Source: Phil1 sp964487565 (lineage in GTDB: Bacteria; Bacillota; Clostridia; Christensenellales; CAG-138). From it: a DNA stretch of 47,163 bases. The first letter of the stretch is position 1. Every line of letters begins with the position of its first letter. A model generated the notes under the pieces. That model did no database searches. It was given only the letters and a program-made list of their open reading frames with translations, and was not told the origin of the DNA. Made by a program: the position numbers and the translations under genes. This document shows positions 24,775 to 33,400 of the stretch, piece after piece. The stretch spans positions 1 to 47,163 of the forward strand of contig CAZARN010000015.1 in assembly GCA_964487565.1 (NCBI GenBank), in the 5' to 3' direction.

Positions 24775-25704
24775 ATGGAATACAGACGCAGAAGACGGCA
24801 TGCAAAATCGAGGGGCAGAAGGAATGAACGGGAGGGTGGCTCCGCGGGCGGGGCGCTTATCATGCTGCTGCTCGTCGCGGGCATAATATACGCCGCCGTG
24901 TCCTCATCAGTCGGCGACTTTGTGGCGGACAAGGTGATCGCGCCCGTGAGCGCGTTCCTGGGGCTTGGCGGGGAGGCGGAGGCGACGCCTGCCGCGACGG
25001 ACTATACGCCCGTTTCAGGCACGGATATCGATCTCACCGAGGGGGACGCAGCGCCCGTGAGCGCGGATGTGACGCTGCCCGCGACGAGCTGCTATATGCT
25101 GCAGATGGGGGTGTTCTCCTCGCGTGAAAACGCGGACGCGATGGCGGAGGAGCTTCGTTCGCGCGGGGCCGCGGGCTATATAATCGAGGATGATTCATCG
25201 GGCGATACGCTGTATCGCGTGATGGCCGCGGGCTATGAGGACGAGGCTTCGGCAAAAAGCGTGAAGCAGCGCCTTGTGGACGAGGGGAACGACTGCACGG
25301 TCTACACGCTTGAAAGCGCCGGGGCGGACTTTCGCGTGACCGCGCCCGAAGCGTCGCTTGCGGGGATAGAGGCGGGCTTTTCCTCGCTTGCCGCGGCGAA
25401 GGCGTCCATGGCGGAGGCCGTGATCGGGTTCGACAAAAACGCAATGAGCGTGAGCGACGGCAAGGCGGAGGCGAAGCGCGTGCTTGAAACGCTCGAGGGG
25501 GATATGGAAGCGCTTTTCTCATACGCGCCGGACGGCGGCACGCTTTCACAGATACTCGATGCGTATTCAAAGACGAAAGCCTCGCTTTCCTCGCTCGTGG
25601 ACGGAGAATATGAAAGTAATGTGGATTTTTCCGCCGCCATGAAGTATACTTATTTATATATTTCTGATGCGTGCGCGGCCCTTTCAGACGGGCTTGCGGG
25701 ATAG
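24775..25704 (+). CDS. Single-pass membrane protein with SPOR domain
   Basis: A 309-residue protein: an Arg-rich cytosolic start (about residues 1-22), one membrane segment (GALIMLLLVAGIIYAAVSSS, about 26-45), a low-complexity linker, then a SPOR domain at about 103-180 (CYMLQMGVFSSRENADAMAEELRSRG...YRVMAAGYEDEASAKSVKQRL). SPOR domains bind glycan strands lacking stem peptides, usually at division sites or in spore cortex. The C-terminal ~125 residues are helical and unassigned. GGAGG precedes the ATG. Only nine bases separate it from the DRTGG gene, so it heads the hydrogenase-like cluster; whether it belongs functionally is open. Confidence 0.85.
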   Translation: MEYRRRRRHAKSRGRRNEREGGSAGGALIMLLLVAGIIYAAVSSSVGDFVADKVIAPVSAFLGLGGEAEATPAATDYTPVSGTDIDLTEGDAAPVSADVTLPATSCYMLQMGVFSSRENADAMAEELRSRGAAGYIIEDDSSGDTLYRVMAAGYEDEASAKSVKQRLVDEGNDCTVYTLESAGADFRVTAPEASLAGIEAGFSSLAAAKASMAEAVIGFDKNAMSVSDGKAEAKRVLETLEGDMEALFSYAPDGGTLSQILDAYSKTKASLSSLVDGEYESNVDFSAAMKYTYLYISDACAALSDGLAG

Positions 25705-25713
25705 CGGGGAAAA

Positions 25714-26064
25714 ATGACAGCTGAAAAAATCAAACAGATACTCGATGCGCTGGTGCTCACGGGCGCTGAATTTTTGGACGAGGTCGATGTTGACAGCGCG
25801 TTCGGTGCGGACATGATGAGCGATGTGCTCGCTTTTGTGAAGCCGACAACGCTCATCCTCACCGGCATGATAAACATGCACGTCATCAGGACGGCGGAAA
25901 TGCTTGAGCTGCGCTGTGTGGTGTTCGTGCGCGGAAAGCATGTGCCGGACGACGTGCTTGACGCGGCGCGCGCGCTTGATCTGGTCGTCCTCAACACGGA
26001 CAAGACCCTTTTCACCTCCTGCGGACTTCTTTACGAGGCGGGTCTTCGCGGCTGCACGAGGTGA
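25714..26064 (+). CDS. DRTGG-domain protein, first copy
   Basis: A 116-residue soluble protein that looks like a stand-alone DRTGG domain, a ligand-binding-like module also found in some CBS and phosphotransacetylase proteins. It reads KIKQILDALVLTGAE, then MMSDVLAFVKPTTLILTGMINMHVIRTAEMLELRCVVFVRGKHVPDDVLDAA and VVLNTDKTLFTSCGLLYEAGL. The protein at 27852-28184 has the same order of elements, so the two are probably paralogues flanking the kinase and hydrogenase-like genes. The ATPase gene starts 4 nt after its stop. Ligand and role are unknown. Confidence 0.8.
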   Translation: MTAEKIKQILDALVLTGAEFLDEVDVDSAFGADMMSDVLAFVKPTTLILTGMINMHVIRTAEMLELRCVVFVRGKHVPDDVLDAARALDLVVLNTDKTLFTSCGLLYEAGLRGCTR

Positions 26065-26068
26065 GAGC

Positions 26069-26515
26069 ATGGCTGATGTGATCTACCGTGAATGCTACGC
26101 TGTCGAGAAGGGCAGCTTTGCCACCGCCGGGGACGCATCGCGGGCGATGAAACGCTCGCTCAAAAAGCTCGGCGTTGATCCCGTGATAATACGGGAGTTT
26201 GCGATCGCTTCATATGAACTGGAGCTCAATCTCGTCATCCATTCGGACGGGGGCAGTCTCATCTTCGAGATAATGGCGGACAGGCTCCGCCTCATCAGCA
26301 CGGACAGAGGCCCCGGCATACCGGACATATCGCTTGCCCTTCAGGAGGGCTATTCGACCGCGACGGAAGAGGTCCGCAGCATGGGCTTCGGCGCCGGCAT
26401 GGGACTTCCGAACATAAAACGGCACAGCCATGAATTTGACATAATATCGGCGCCGGGCGTCGGCACGACCATCACGGCGCAGTATTTCCTTAAACCGAAA
26501 GGAGGAGACGGCTGA
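26069..26515 (+). CDS. HATPase-domain (anti-sigma/RsbW-like) serine kinase
   Basis: A 148-residue single GHKL ATPase domain like the anti-sigma-factor kinases RsbW and SpoIIAB. Motifs: N-box region AIASYELELNLVIHSD (about 51-66), G1 box DRGPGIPD (about 86-93), and G2 region GFGAGMGLPNIKRHSH (about 111-126). There is no receiver, sensor or STAS domain, and no sigma factor or anti-anti-sigma gene nearby, so its target is not visible. It starts 4 nt after the DRTGG gene, and its stop shares a base with the start of the hydrogenase-like gene, indicating tight co-translation. Confidence 0.87.
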   Translation: MADVIYRECYAVEKGSFATAGDASRAMKRSLKKLGVDPVIIREFAIASYELELNLVIHSDGGSLIFEIMADRLRLISTDRGPGIPDISLALQEGYSTATEEVRSMGFGAGMGLPNIKRHSHEFDIISAPGVGTTITAQYFLKPKGGDG

Positions 26516-27819
26516 TGTATACCCATTCTGTCCGTATCGACAGGCGCAAATGCGTGGGCTGCACGAGCTGTATTAAGACCTGCCCGACAGAAGCCATCCG
26601 CGTGCAGGAGGGCAAGGCAAAGATCATTGCCGAACGCTGCGTGGACTGCGGCAGGTGCATCGTGTATTGCCATCATCATGCCGTCGTGTCCGTCACCACG
26701 CCAATGGAGGCTTTCGGGGAGTTCAAGTATAACATCTGCGTGCCGTCGGCCTCGCTGTATTCGCAGTTCAAGGCGCTCGCATCCCCTGACGAGCTGTACG
26801 GCAGCCTTTACGCGATGGGCTTTGACGCCATATACGAGGAGGCCAAGGCTGCGGAGATAATCGCAGAGGCCACACGCCGCTACATACGCACGTCGGACGC
26901 GGTGTTCCCGCTCATCAGCGCGAACTGTCCCGTCATACCGCGGCTCGTTTGCGCGCTTTATCCCAATCTGATAGACAATCTTTCGCCTTTCCTGCCGACA
27001 AACGAGGTGGCGGCGCGCATCGCCAAGCGCGAGTTTTCGGAAACGATGGGCATACCCCAGAAGGATATCGGCGTTTATTACATCTCGCCCTGCGCGGCCG
27101 AAACGACGCATGTGCGCAATCCGCTGGGCATAGAGAAAAGCGAGATCAACGGCGTGTTCGCTTCGCGCGACGTGTATGCGAAGCTTATCACCCTCATCGG
27201 CAAAAGCGACGGACAGCCGCATATCATCGCGCATCCGTCGGGCGCGCTCGGCATAGGCTCCGCTGTGATCGGCGGGTTCTCCGCCGCGGTGGGTACGGAG
27301 CATTATCTTGCCGTGGACGGCGTCCACGCGATCATCCAATGCCTTGAGGAGATTGAGAACGAGCGTCTGCGCGCGCTTCAGCTTTTTGAGGCGATGGCGT
27401 GCAACGGAGGCTGCGTTGGCGGGCCGCTGAACTTTGAAAACCAGTTCGTGGCCAAAAACCGCAACAGAAGGATCGCCTGTTCGCAGCCGCGCGTCGAGCT
27501 TGAGGCGGACGAACATATCAACAAATACATCAATTCCGATCTGATCCGCTTTGAAAAGCCGTTTGAGCCGCGGGATATCCTCAAGCTGTCGGACGACGTG
27601 ATTGAGGCCGTGCGCATGACTGAAAGGCTTGAGGAGATCAACAAAAACCTGCCCGGGCTCGACTGCGGCTCCTGCGGGTCGCCCACCTGCCGCACGCTCG
27701 CGGAGGATATCGTGAAGGGCAGCGCGGTGGAGATGGATTGCATATTCAAGCTGCGCGACAAGGTGCGTCAGATGGCGCAGGAGATGGTTGATCTTGCAAG
27801 CGCGCAGAAGCGCGGCTGA
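26515..27819 (+). CDS. [FeFe]-hydrogenase-like iron-sulfur protein, probably sensory
   Basis: A 434-residue protein. N-terminal 2x[4Fe-4S] ferredoxin: C13, C16, C19, C23 and C42, C45, C48, C52. The hydrogenase large-subunit domain keeps the four H-cluster Cys: L1 S-A-N-C138-P, L2 S-P-C193-A-A-E, L3 E-A-M-A-C296-N-G-G-C300. The loops differ from catalytic enzymes: TSCCP has become SANCP, so the proton-transfer Cys is Asn137; MPCxxK has lost its Lys; and GGGQ has become GGPL. A C-terminal [4Fe-4S] motif follows: C384-x2-C387-x4-C392-x16-C409. Sensory (group C) [FeFe] hydrogenases are known to alter the proton-transfer Cys. Embedded with a kinase and two DRTGG genes, it is better read as a redox or H2 sensor than as a hydrogen producer. 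Confidence 0.85.
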   Translation: MYTHSVRIDRRKCVGCTSCIKTCPTEAIRVQEGKAKIIAERCVDCGRCIVYCHHHAVVSVTTPMEAFGEFKYNICVPSASLYSQFKALASPDELYGSLYAMGFDAIYEEAKAAEIIAEATRRYIRTSDAVFPLISANCPVIPRLVCALYPNLIDNLSPFLPTNEVAARIAKREFSETMGIPQKDIGVYYISPCAAETTHVRNPLGIEKSEINGVFASRDVYAKLITLIGKSDGQPHIIAHPSGALGIGSAVIGGFSAAVGTEHYLAVDGVHAIIQCLEEIENERLRALQLFEAMACNGGCVGGPLNFENQFVAKNRNRRIACSQPRVELEADEHINKYINSDLIRFEKPFEPRDILKLSDDVIEAVRMTERLEEINKNLPGLDCGSCGSPTCRTLAEDIVKGSAVEMDCIFKLRDKVRQMAQEMVDLASAQKRG

Positions 27820-27851
27820 ACGGTGCAAAGAACGCTTGTGACGGAGGAAAT

Positions 27852-28184
27852 ATGAAGGTATCGGAGCTTGCCAAATTGATAGAAGGCCGCGTGCTCGCGG
27901 GCCACGGTGAAAACGAGATCAGCCGCGGCTGCGTGTGCGATCTTTTGAGCTGGGTAATGGCGAGGGGCGCGGAGGGTTGCGCATGGATCACCGTGCAGAC
28001 GCACATGAACGTCGTCGCGGTGGCGTCCCTTCACGACATGGCGTGCATCATCTGGCCTGAGGATATCGCGCCGGACGAGGCCTCGCTGAAAAAAGCGGAC
28101 GAGGAGGGGATCGCCGTGATCGCGTCCCCGCTTTCGGCATACAAAATATCGGGCGTCATGTACACCTCCGGCATAGAGGCGTAA
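27852..28184 (+). CDS. DRTGG-domain protein, second copy
   Basis: A 110-residue soluble protein related to the one at 25714-26064: KVSELAKLIEGRVLAG, then CDLLSWVMARGAEGCAWITVQTHMNVVAVASLHDMACIIWPEDIAPDEASLKKADEEGIAVIASPLSAYKISGVMYTSGI. Similar proteins are often labelled DRTGG or HPr-kinase-like but lack any kinase motif. GGAGG precedes the ATG; the PHP gene follows one base after its stop. Its conserved place beside the hydrogenase-like protein suggests a shared pathway, not a known activity. Confidence 0.8.
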   Translation: MKVSELAKLIEGRVLAGHGENEISRGCVCDLLSWVMARGAEGCAWITVQTHMNVVAVASLHDMACIIWPEDIAPDEASLKKADEEGIAVIASPLSAYKISGVMYTSGIEA

Positions 28185-28185
28185 A

Positions 28186-28896
28186 GTGAAGCTCGCGGCG
28201 GATCTGCATATCCATTCCTGCCTTTCGCCATGCGGGGATGCGCTGATGACGCCCAACAACATCGTCGGCATGGCGCGCCTCAAGGGTCTTGACGCGATCG
28301 CCGTGTCCGACCATAACAGCGCGCGCAATCTGCCGGCCGTGAAGGAGGTCGCCGATGCGCTGGGCATATTGCTTTTGCCCGCGATCGAGGCCGAAACGAA
28401 GGAAGAAGTGCATGTGCTGTGCTATATGGGCGATGTGGAAAGTGCGACTGCGCTCGGCGACGCGCTGTATCCGCATATCGGCGACATACCCAACATGCCA
28501 GATTTCTACGGCGAACAGCAGGTGATGGACAGCGACGACAACGTGATCGCAACGGAGCCGAAGCTGCTCATCCAGGCGACAGATATATCGATAGAGGAGC
28601 TTGCCGCGATGGTGCGCGCGTTCGGCGGCGTGCCAGTGCCGGCGCATATCAACCGCACCTCAAATTCCGTAATCAACAATCTGGGCTTCATACCGGAAAA
28701 CGCGCATTTCACGACCGTTGAGGTATACAGGAACGCGCCGGTGCCGGATGCGGCCGAAACATGGCGCTATCATGTGCTGTATTCATCCGATGCGCACGAC
28801 CTCGGCACGATATTCGAGCGGGATAATTTCATCACTGTGCGCGAACGCTCGGTCGGGGCGATACTTGAATACATGCGAAGCGAAAAAACTCTTTAA
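28186..28896 (+). CDS. PHP-family metal-dependent phosphoesterase
   Basis: A 236-residue PHP domain. Metal ligands are visible: DLHIHS (residues 6-11), SDHN (41-44), the Glu of PAIEAE (near 68), EVHVLCY, AHINR (near 153) and SSDAHDL (near 199-204). PHP proteins hydrolyse phosphate esters or nucleotides; the substrate here is unknown. It starts at GTG 28186, one base after the second DRTGG gene, so it is translated with that cluster. A nucleotide or phosphoprotein phosphatase counterpart to the HATPase kinase is an attractive but untested idea. Confidence 0.88.
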   Translation: MKLAADLHIHSCLSPCGDALMTPNNIVGMARLKGLDAIAVSDHNSARNLPAVKEVADALGILLLPAIEAETKEEVHVLCYMGDVESATALGDALYPHIGDIPNMPDFYGEQQVMDSDDNVIATEPKLLIQATDISIEELAAMVRAFGGVPVPAHINRTSNSVINNLGFIPENAHFTTVEVYRNAPVPDAAETWRYHVLYSSDAHDLGTIFERDNFITVRERSVGAILEYMRSEKTL

Positions 28897-28906
28897 GGAG
28901 CTAAGG

Positions 28907-29668
28907 ATGGACAGATCGATCATTGCTGACTTTGACGCGCTGGGCGGCAAGGTCGGTTTTTTCTTCAAGGATCTTGAAACGGGCGAGGAATTTGCGCTCA
29001 ATCCCGAAATGCCGCTTATGGCGGCAAGCGTGATAAAGCTTCCCGTCATGGCGGAGGCGTTCCGTCAGATGGAGGCGGGACTTGTGCGGGCTGACGAGCG
29101 CTTCATCATACGCGACGCCGACAAGCTGCCCTCCTGCGGCGCGCTCAACGAGCTGCACGACGGGGCGGAGGTCACGTTCATGGACATGGTGCGCCTGATG
29201 ATAGTGTTTTCGGATAATACAGCGACGAACATGGTCATCAAACGCATAGGCATGGATCGGGTGAACCGCTTCATTGCGGACGCGGATCTTGCGGGCACGC
29301 GCCTCAACAGGCTGCTTTTTGACAGCGAAGCTTCCGCGCGCCATCTGGAGAATACGATATCCGCGGGCGGTATGGGCAAACTCCTCGAGGCGATATACCG
29401 CGGCGAGGTGGTGTCGAAGGCGGCTTCTGCGAATATGCTCGAGATACTCTTCGATCAAAAGCTCAACGGCAAGCTGCCGCTCTCGCTGCCGAGGGAGGTC
29501 GACGTTGCGCACAAAACGGGCGAGGACGACGGAATAACCCACGACGTCGGCATCGTGATGGGCGCGCATCCGTATGTGATATGCTGCTGCGCGAACGAGG
29601 TGGATGAGCCGCGCTTTGATATGGCGATACACAGGGTGTCGCGCGCGGTCTATGATCATGTAAAATAG
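28907..29668 (+). CDS. Beta-lactamase-fold serine hydrolase without signal peptide
   Basis: A 253-residue class A beta-lactamase-like serine hydrolase. The serine acylation motifs are intact: S41-V-I-K44, S102-D-N104 and K203-T-G205. The class A omega-loop Glu166/Asn170 motif is not evident (RLLFDSEASARHLENTIS lies there), so true penicillinase activity is doubtful. No signal peptide or membrane segment precedes the domain (MDRSIIADFDALGGKVGFFF), suggesting a cytosolic protein. The start is fixed by AAGGAG upstream, 10 nt after the PHP stop, so it ends the putative signalling operon. Family usually called serine hydrolase/Beta-lactamase2; substrate unknown. Confidence 0.85.
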   Translation: MDRSIIADFDALGGKVGFFFKDLETGEEFALNPEMPLMAASVIKLPVMAEAFRQMEAGLVRADERFIIRDADKLPSCGALNELHDGAEVTFMDMVRLMIVFSDNTATNMVIKRIGMDRVNRFIADADLAGTRLNRLLFDSEASARHLENTISAGGMGKLLEAIYRGEVVSKAASANMLEILFDQKLNGKLPLSLPREVDVAHKTGEDDGITHDVGIVMGAHPYVICCCANEVDEPRFDMAIHRVSRAVYDHVK

Positions 29669-29693
29669 GCGGCTCCGGCGGCGCGGTTTTGCG

Positions 29694-29722
29694 TTGTAAT
29701 CCGCAAAGAATTCGTATATAAT
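29694..29722 (+). promoter_or_regulatory. Promoter of pth-mfd
   Basis: TTGTAA (29694-29699), 17-nt spacer, consensus TATAAT (29717-29722), about 65 nt before the pth start. Confidence 0.65.
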
Positions 29723-29787
29723 ACCTCATGCGACCCCCATGCCGGAAGGTATGAGGGCATATGTGCGTGATAAAGAGAGGATATTTT

Positions 29788-30450
29788 ATGTATTTGATCG
29801 TGGGCCTCGGCAATCCCGGCCGGGAATACGCGGCGACGCGCCACAACATCGGCTTCATGACGCTTGATATAATCGCACGCAGGCATGATATAGACATCGT
29901 GCGCAATAACTTCCGCAGCGTGTTCGGCGAGGGGAGGATCGGCATGGAGAAGATAGTGCTCGCAAAGCCGCAGACTTTCATGAACAACTCCGGCTGGGCG
30001 GTGCGCGATCTTGTCAACTGGTATAAGGTGGAGCCGCAGCAGCTTTTGCTCATCTATGACGACGCGGATATACCGCTGGGCACGATACGCATCCGCGAGG
30101 GGGGCACTTCAGGCTCCCACAACGGGATGAAGAGCGTGATATACCAGCTCGGCTTCGATGATTTTCCGCGCATAAGGGTAGGCATAGGCTCGCCCGAGGG
30201 CGAACGCGATCTCATCGCGCATGTGATGAGCATGCCTACCGGCGAGGGCGCGGAGCTTTTGAACAAGGCGCTCAACGACGCGGCCGACGCGGCGGAGCTT
30301 ATCGCCGGCGGCGGGATCGACCGGGCGCAGGCGATGTTCAACAAGCGCGCGCACAACGGGAAAAAACAAAAGGCCGCGGAAAACGTCGGGGATGACACGG
30401 ATGCGCCCGAAATGACTGTAATACCGGGAAACGGCAGGCAAGATGGATAA
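29788..30450 (+). CDS. pth: Peptidyl-tRNA hydrolase
   Basis: Pth frees tRNA from drop-off peptidyl-tRNA. The 220-residue protein has GLGNPGREY, catalytic H19 in ATRHNIGF, N66 in QTFMNNSG, and the Asp of IYDDADIPLG near 91-93. About 30 residues beyond the usual end form a charged tail. The start at 29788 is set by AGAGAGG at 29774-29780. Its last 8 bases overlap the mfd start. Pth followed by mfd matches the Bacillus arrangement (spoVC/pth-fin-mfd), without fin. Confidence 0.95.
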   Translation: MYLIVGLGNPGREYAATRHNIGFMTLDIIARRHDIDIVRNNFRSVFGEGRIGMEKIVLAKPQTFMNNSGWAVRDLVNWYKVEPQQLLLIYDDADIPLGTIRIREGGTSGSHNGMKSVIYQLGFDDFPRIRVGIGSPEGERDLIAHVMSMPTGEGAELLNKALNDAADAAELIAGGGIDRAQAMFNKRAHNGKKQKAAENVGDDTDAPEMTVIPGNGRQDG

Positions 30451-33400
30451 GCATCCGCTTATAGAGATACTCAAAAAGCATCCTGAATACATGCGCCTCA
30501 TGCAGGCGATGACCCGCGCCGAAGGCTGCGCCGCGGTTTTCGGCCTTGGCGAAGCGCACCGTTCGCATGTGGCGGCCGCGCTTTATGAGCATACGCAAAA
30601 AACGCTCATCGTGGTGAGCGCAAACGAGACTTCGGCCGCGCGCATAACGGAGGACGCTTCATATTTCGTCAAAAACGTATATCATCTGCCCGCGCGTGAA
30701 ACGCCGCTTGGCGGAAAAATGGTTTCAGCGAGCGCCGGCCTCACCGCGCGCAGGATGCAGGTGCTCACAAAGCTTGTTTCGGGCGAGCGGCTGATGATTG
30801 TCGTGTCGGCGGAGGCGCTGTTGCAGCGGCTCACGCCGCCGGATGCGCTGCGCATGAGCATAAAGCGTTATTCCGTGGGCATGAGACGCGATCCGCGCGC
30901 GATCGCGGCGGAGCTTGCGGCGGCAGGATACGAGCGGGTGGAGCTTTGCGAGGGCTGCGGTCAGTTCTGCGTGCGCGGAGGCTACATCGACGTTTATCCG
31001 ATAACGTCGCAGCTGCCTGTGCGGCTTGAGTTTTTCGATGATGAGATCGATACCATGCGCACATATGACCCCGTCAGCCAGCGTTCCGTCGAAAATACGG
31101 AGGAATGTGTGATCACGCCCGCAACGGAAACGCCCCTCACGGATGAAGCCCGCGCGCGCGCAATGAAGGCTTTGAGAAAAAAGCCGCGGCTTTCGGCTGA
31201 ATATGACGCGATGAAGGGCGGCGCGTATCCGGGCGACGCTTCGCTTTTGCTGCCGCTGTTTTACAGCGAAGCATATATCAACGACTATCTTCCGAAGGAC
31301 GCGGTGGTGATAATCGACGAACCGCAAAGGGTTGAGGAAAGCGCGAAGCTTGCGCATTCGAACCATCTTGAGCTTGTGAGCGCGTTTTTGAGCGAGGGGA
31401 ACGCCGAGCCTGAACAGGCGGAGCTTCTCGGCTCCCCGCTCAAGGTCATATCGCTGCTCGACACGCCGCGCACGGCGATGCTTTTCGCGCTCACGCGCAC
31501 ATACGGCCTCATAAATCCAAAGGAGCTTTTCCGCTTTGAAACGCGGCCAGCTTCGCGCTACATAAACGCGGGGGAAATGCTCGCAGCGGATGTTGTCTCG
31601 TGGAAGCTGCACGGTTACGGCGCGGTGATATACGCCGGCACGCACAGTGCGCGGCTTCAGGATATGCTAATAGACGCCGGCGCGGACGTCGCCGTTACAG
31701 AAAAGCTTGAGCGCGGTATCGTGCCGGGCGAGATCATCATCACGGGCGAGAGCATAAGCCGCGGTTTCGAGTATCCGGAGCTTAGGCTCGCGGTCGTCAG
31801 CGAGAACGAGCTTTACGGCGCGGCAAGGGAGCGCGCGAGCTTGGGCGCGAAGAAGAAAAAGCGTCCGCAGCTCGTCTTCTCGGAGCTTTCGGTCGGCGAT
31901 CTCGTCGTGCATGAAACGCACGGCATCGGCCGCTTCGTCGGCGTTGAAAAGCTGACTGCGGCGGGCGTCACAAGGGATTATCTGCATCTTGTTTATTCGG
32001 GCGGCGACAAGCTTTACATACCCACCGATCAGCTCGACCGCGTGCAGAAGTATATCGGCGGCGAAGAGGAGCAGGCCAAGCTTTCAAAGCTCGGTTCAGG
32101 CGAATGGCAAAAGACCGTTTCGCGCACGAGAGAAAGCGTCAAGTCGCTCGCGTTTGACCTTGTGAGGCTTTACGGCGACAGGATGCACCGCAAGGGCTAT
32201 GCGTTTTCACCCGATTCGCATTGGCTCCACGCGCTTGAGGACAGCTTCCCCTATGATGAAACGCCGGATCAGCTCACCTCCATCGAGGAGATAAAGAAGG
32301 ACATGGAGAGCGACCGCGTGATGGACCGTCTGCTTTGCGGGGACGTGGGTTACGGCAAGACGGAGGTTGCGCTGCGCGCGGCGTTCGAGGCCGTGATGGA
32401 CAGCAAACAGGTGGCTTTCCTCGTGCCGACGACGATACTCGCGCAGCAGCATTACAACACGCTCGCCTCGCGATATTCTGGCTATCCCGTCAACGTGGCT
32501 ATCCTGTCGCGCTTCAACACTCCCACGCAGGAGAAGGCGGTGCTCGACGGCATTGCCTCGGGCAGGATCGACGTTGTGGTCGGCACGCACAAGCTGCTTT
32601 CAAAAAGCGTGAAGTTTCGCGACCTCGGCCTTCTCATCATCGATGAGGAACAGCGCTTCGGCGTCGGCCACAAGGAGCAGATAAAGGATATCAGGCGCAA
32701 TGTGGATTGCCTCACGCTTTCCGCAACGCCCATCCCGCGCACGCTGCATATGTCAATGACGGGCATCCGCGATATGTCGGTCATCGAAACGCCGCCGGAG
32801 CAGCGTTATCCCGTGCAGACATACGTCATGGAGTATTCGGACGCCGTTATACGCGAAGCCATCCTCAAGGAGCTCGGACGCGGCGGACAGGTATATTTCG
32901 TATACAACCGCGTGCTGAACATGGAACGCTTTGCGGATTATCTTAAGGCCCTCGTGCCGGAGGCAAGGATAGGCTACGCCCACGGTCAGATGGGGGAGCG
33001 CGCGCTTGAAAACGCGATGCTCGACTTCATGAACAACGATTACGACGTGCTGCTTTGCAGCACTATAATCGAATCAGGGCTCGACATACCCAACGTCAAT
33101 ACGATAATTATATATGAAGCGGACAGGATGGGCCTTTCCCAGCTTTATCAGCTTCGCGGCAGGGTCGGCCGCGGGGCGAGGCTTGGATATGCGTATCTGA
33201 CCTTCGTCAAGGACAAGGTGCTGACAGATATCGCCGAAAAGCGCCTTGCAGCGATAAGGGAATTCACGCAGTTCGGCGCAGGCTTCAAGATCGCGATGCG
33301 CGATCTTGAGATACGCGGCGCGGGCAATTTGCTGGGGCCGGAGCAGCACGGTCATATGGCGGCCGTCGGCTACGATCTTTACTGCAAGATCGTGGACAGC

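Noticed and set aside
26515..27819. Assigning a catalytic hydrogen-evolving hydrogenase (hydA)
   Set aside because: The L1, L2 and L3 loops deviate at residues needed for proton transfer, and the context is regulatory rather than electron-transfer genes.
26350..27828. A 492-codon minus-strand open frame opposite the hydrogenase-like gene
   Set aside because: The plus-strand protein has clear FeS and H-cluster motifs; the antisense frame is Arg/His-rich without domain features.
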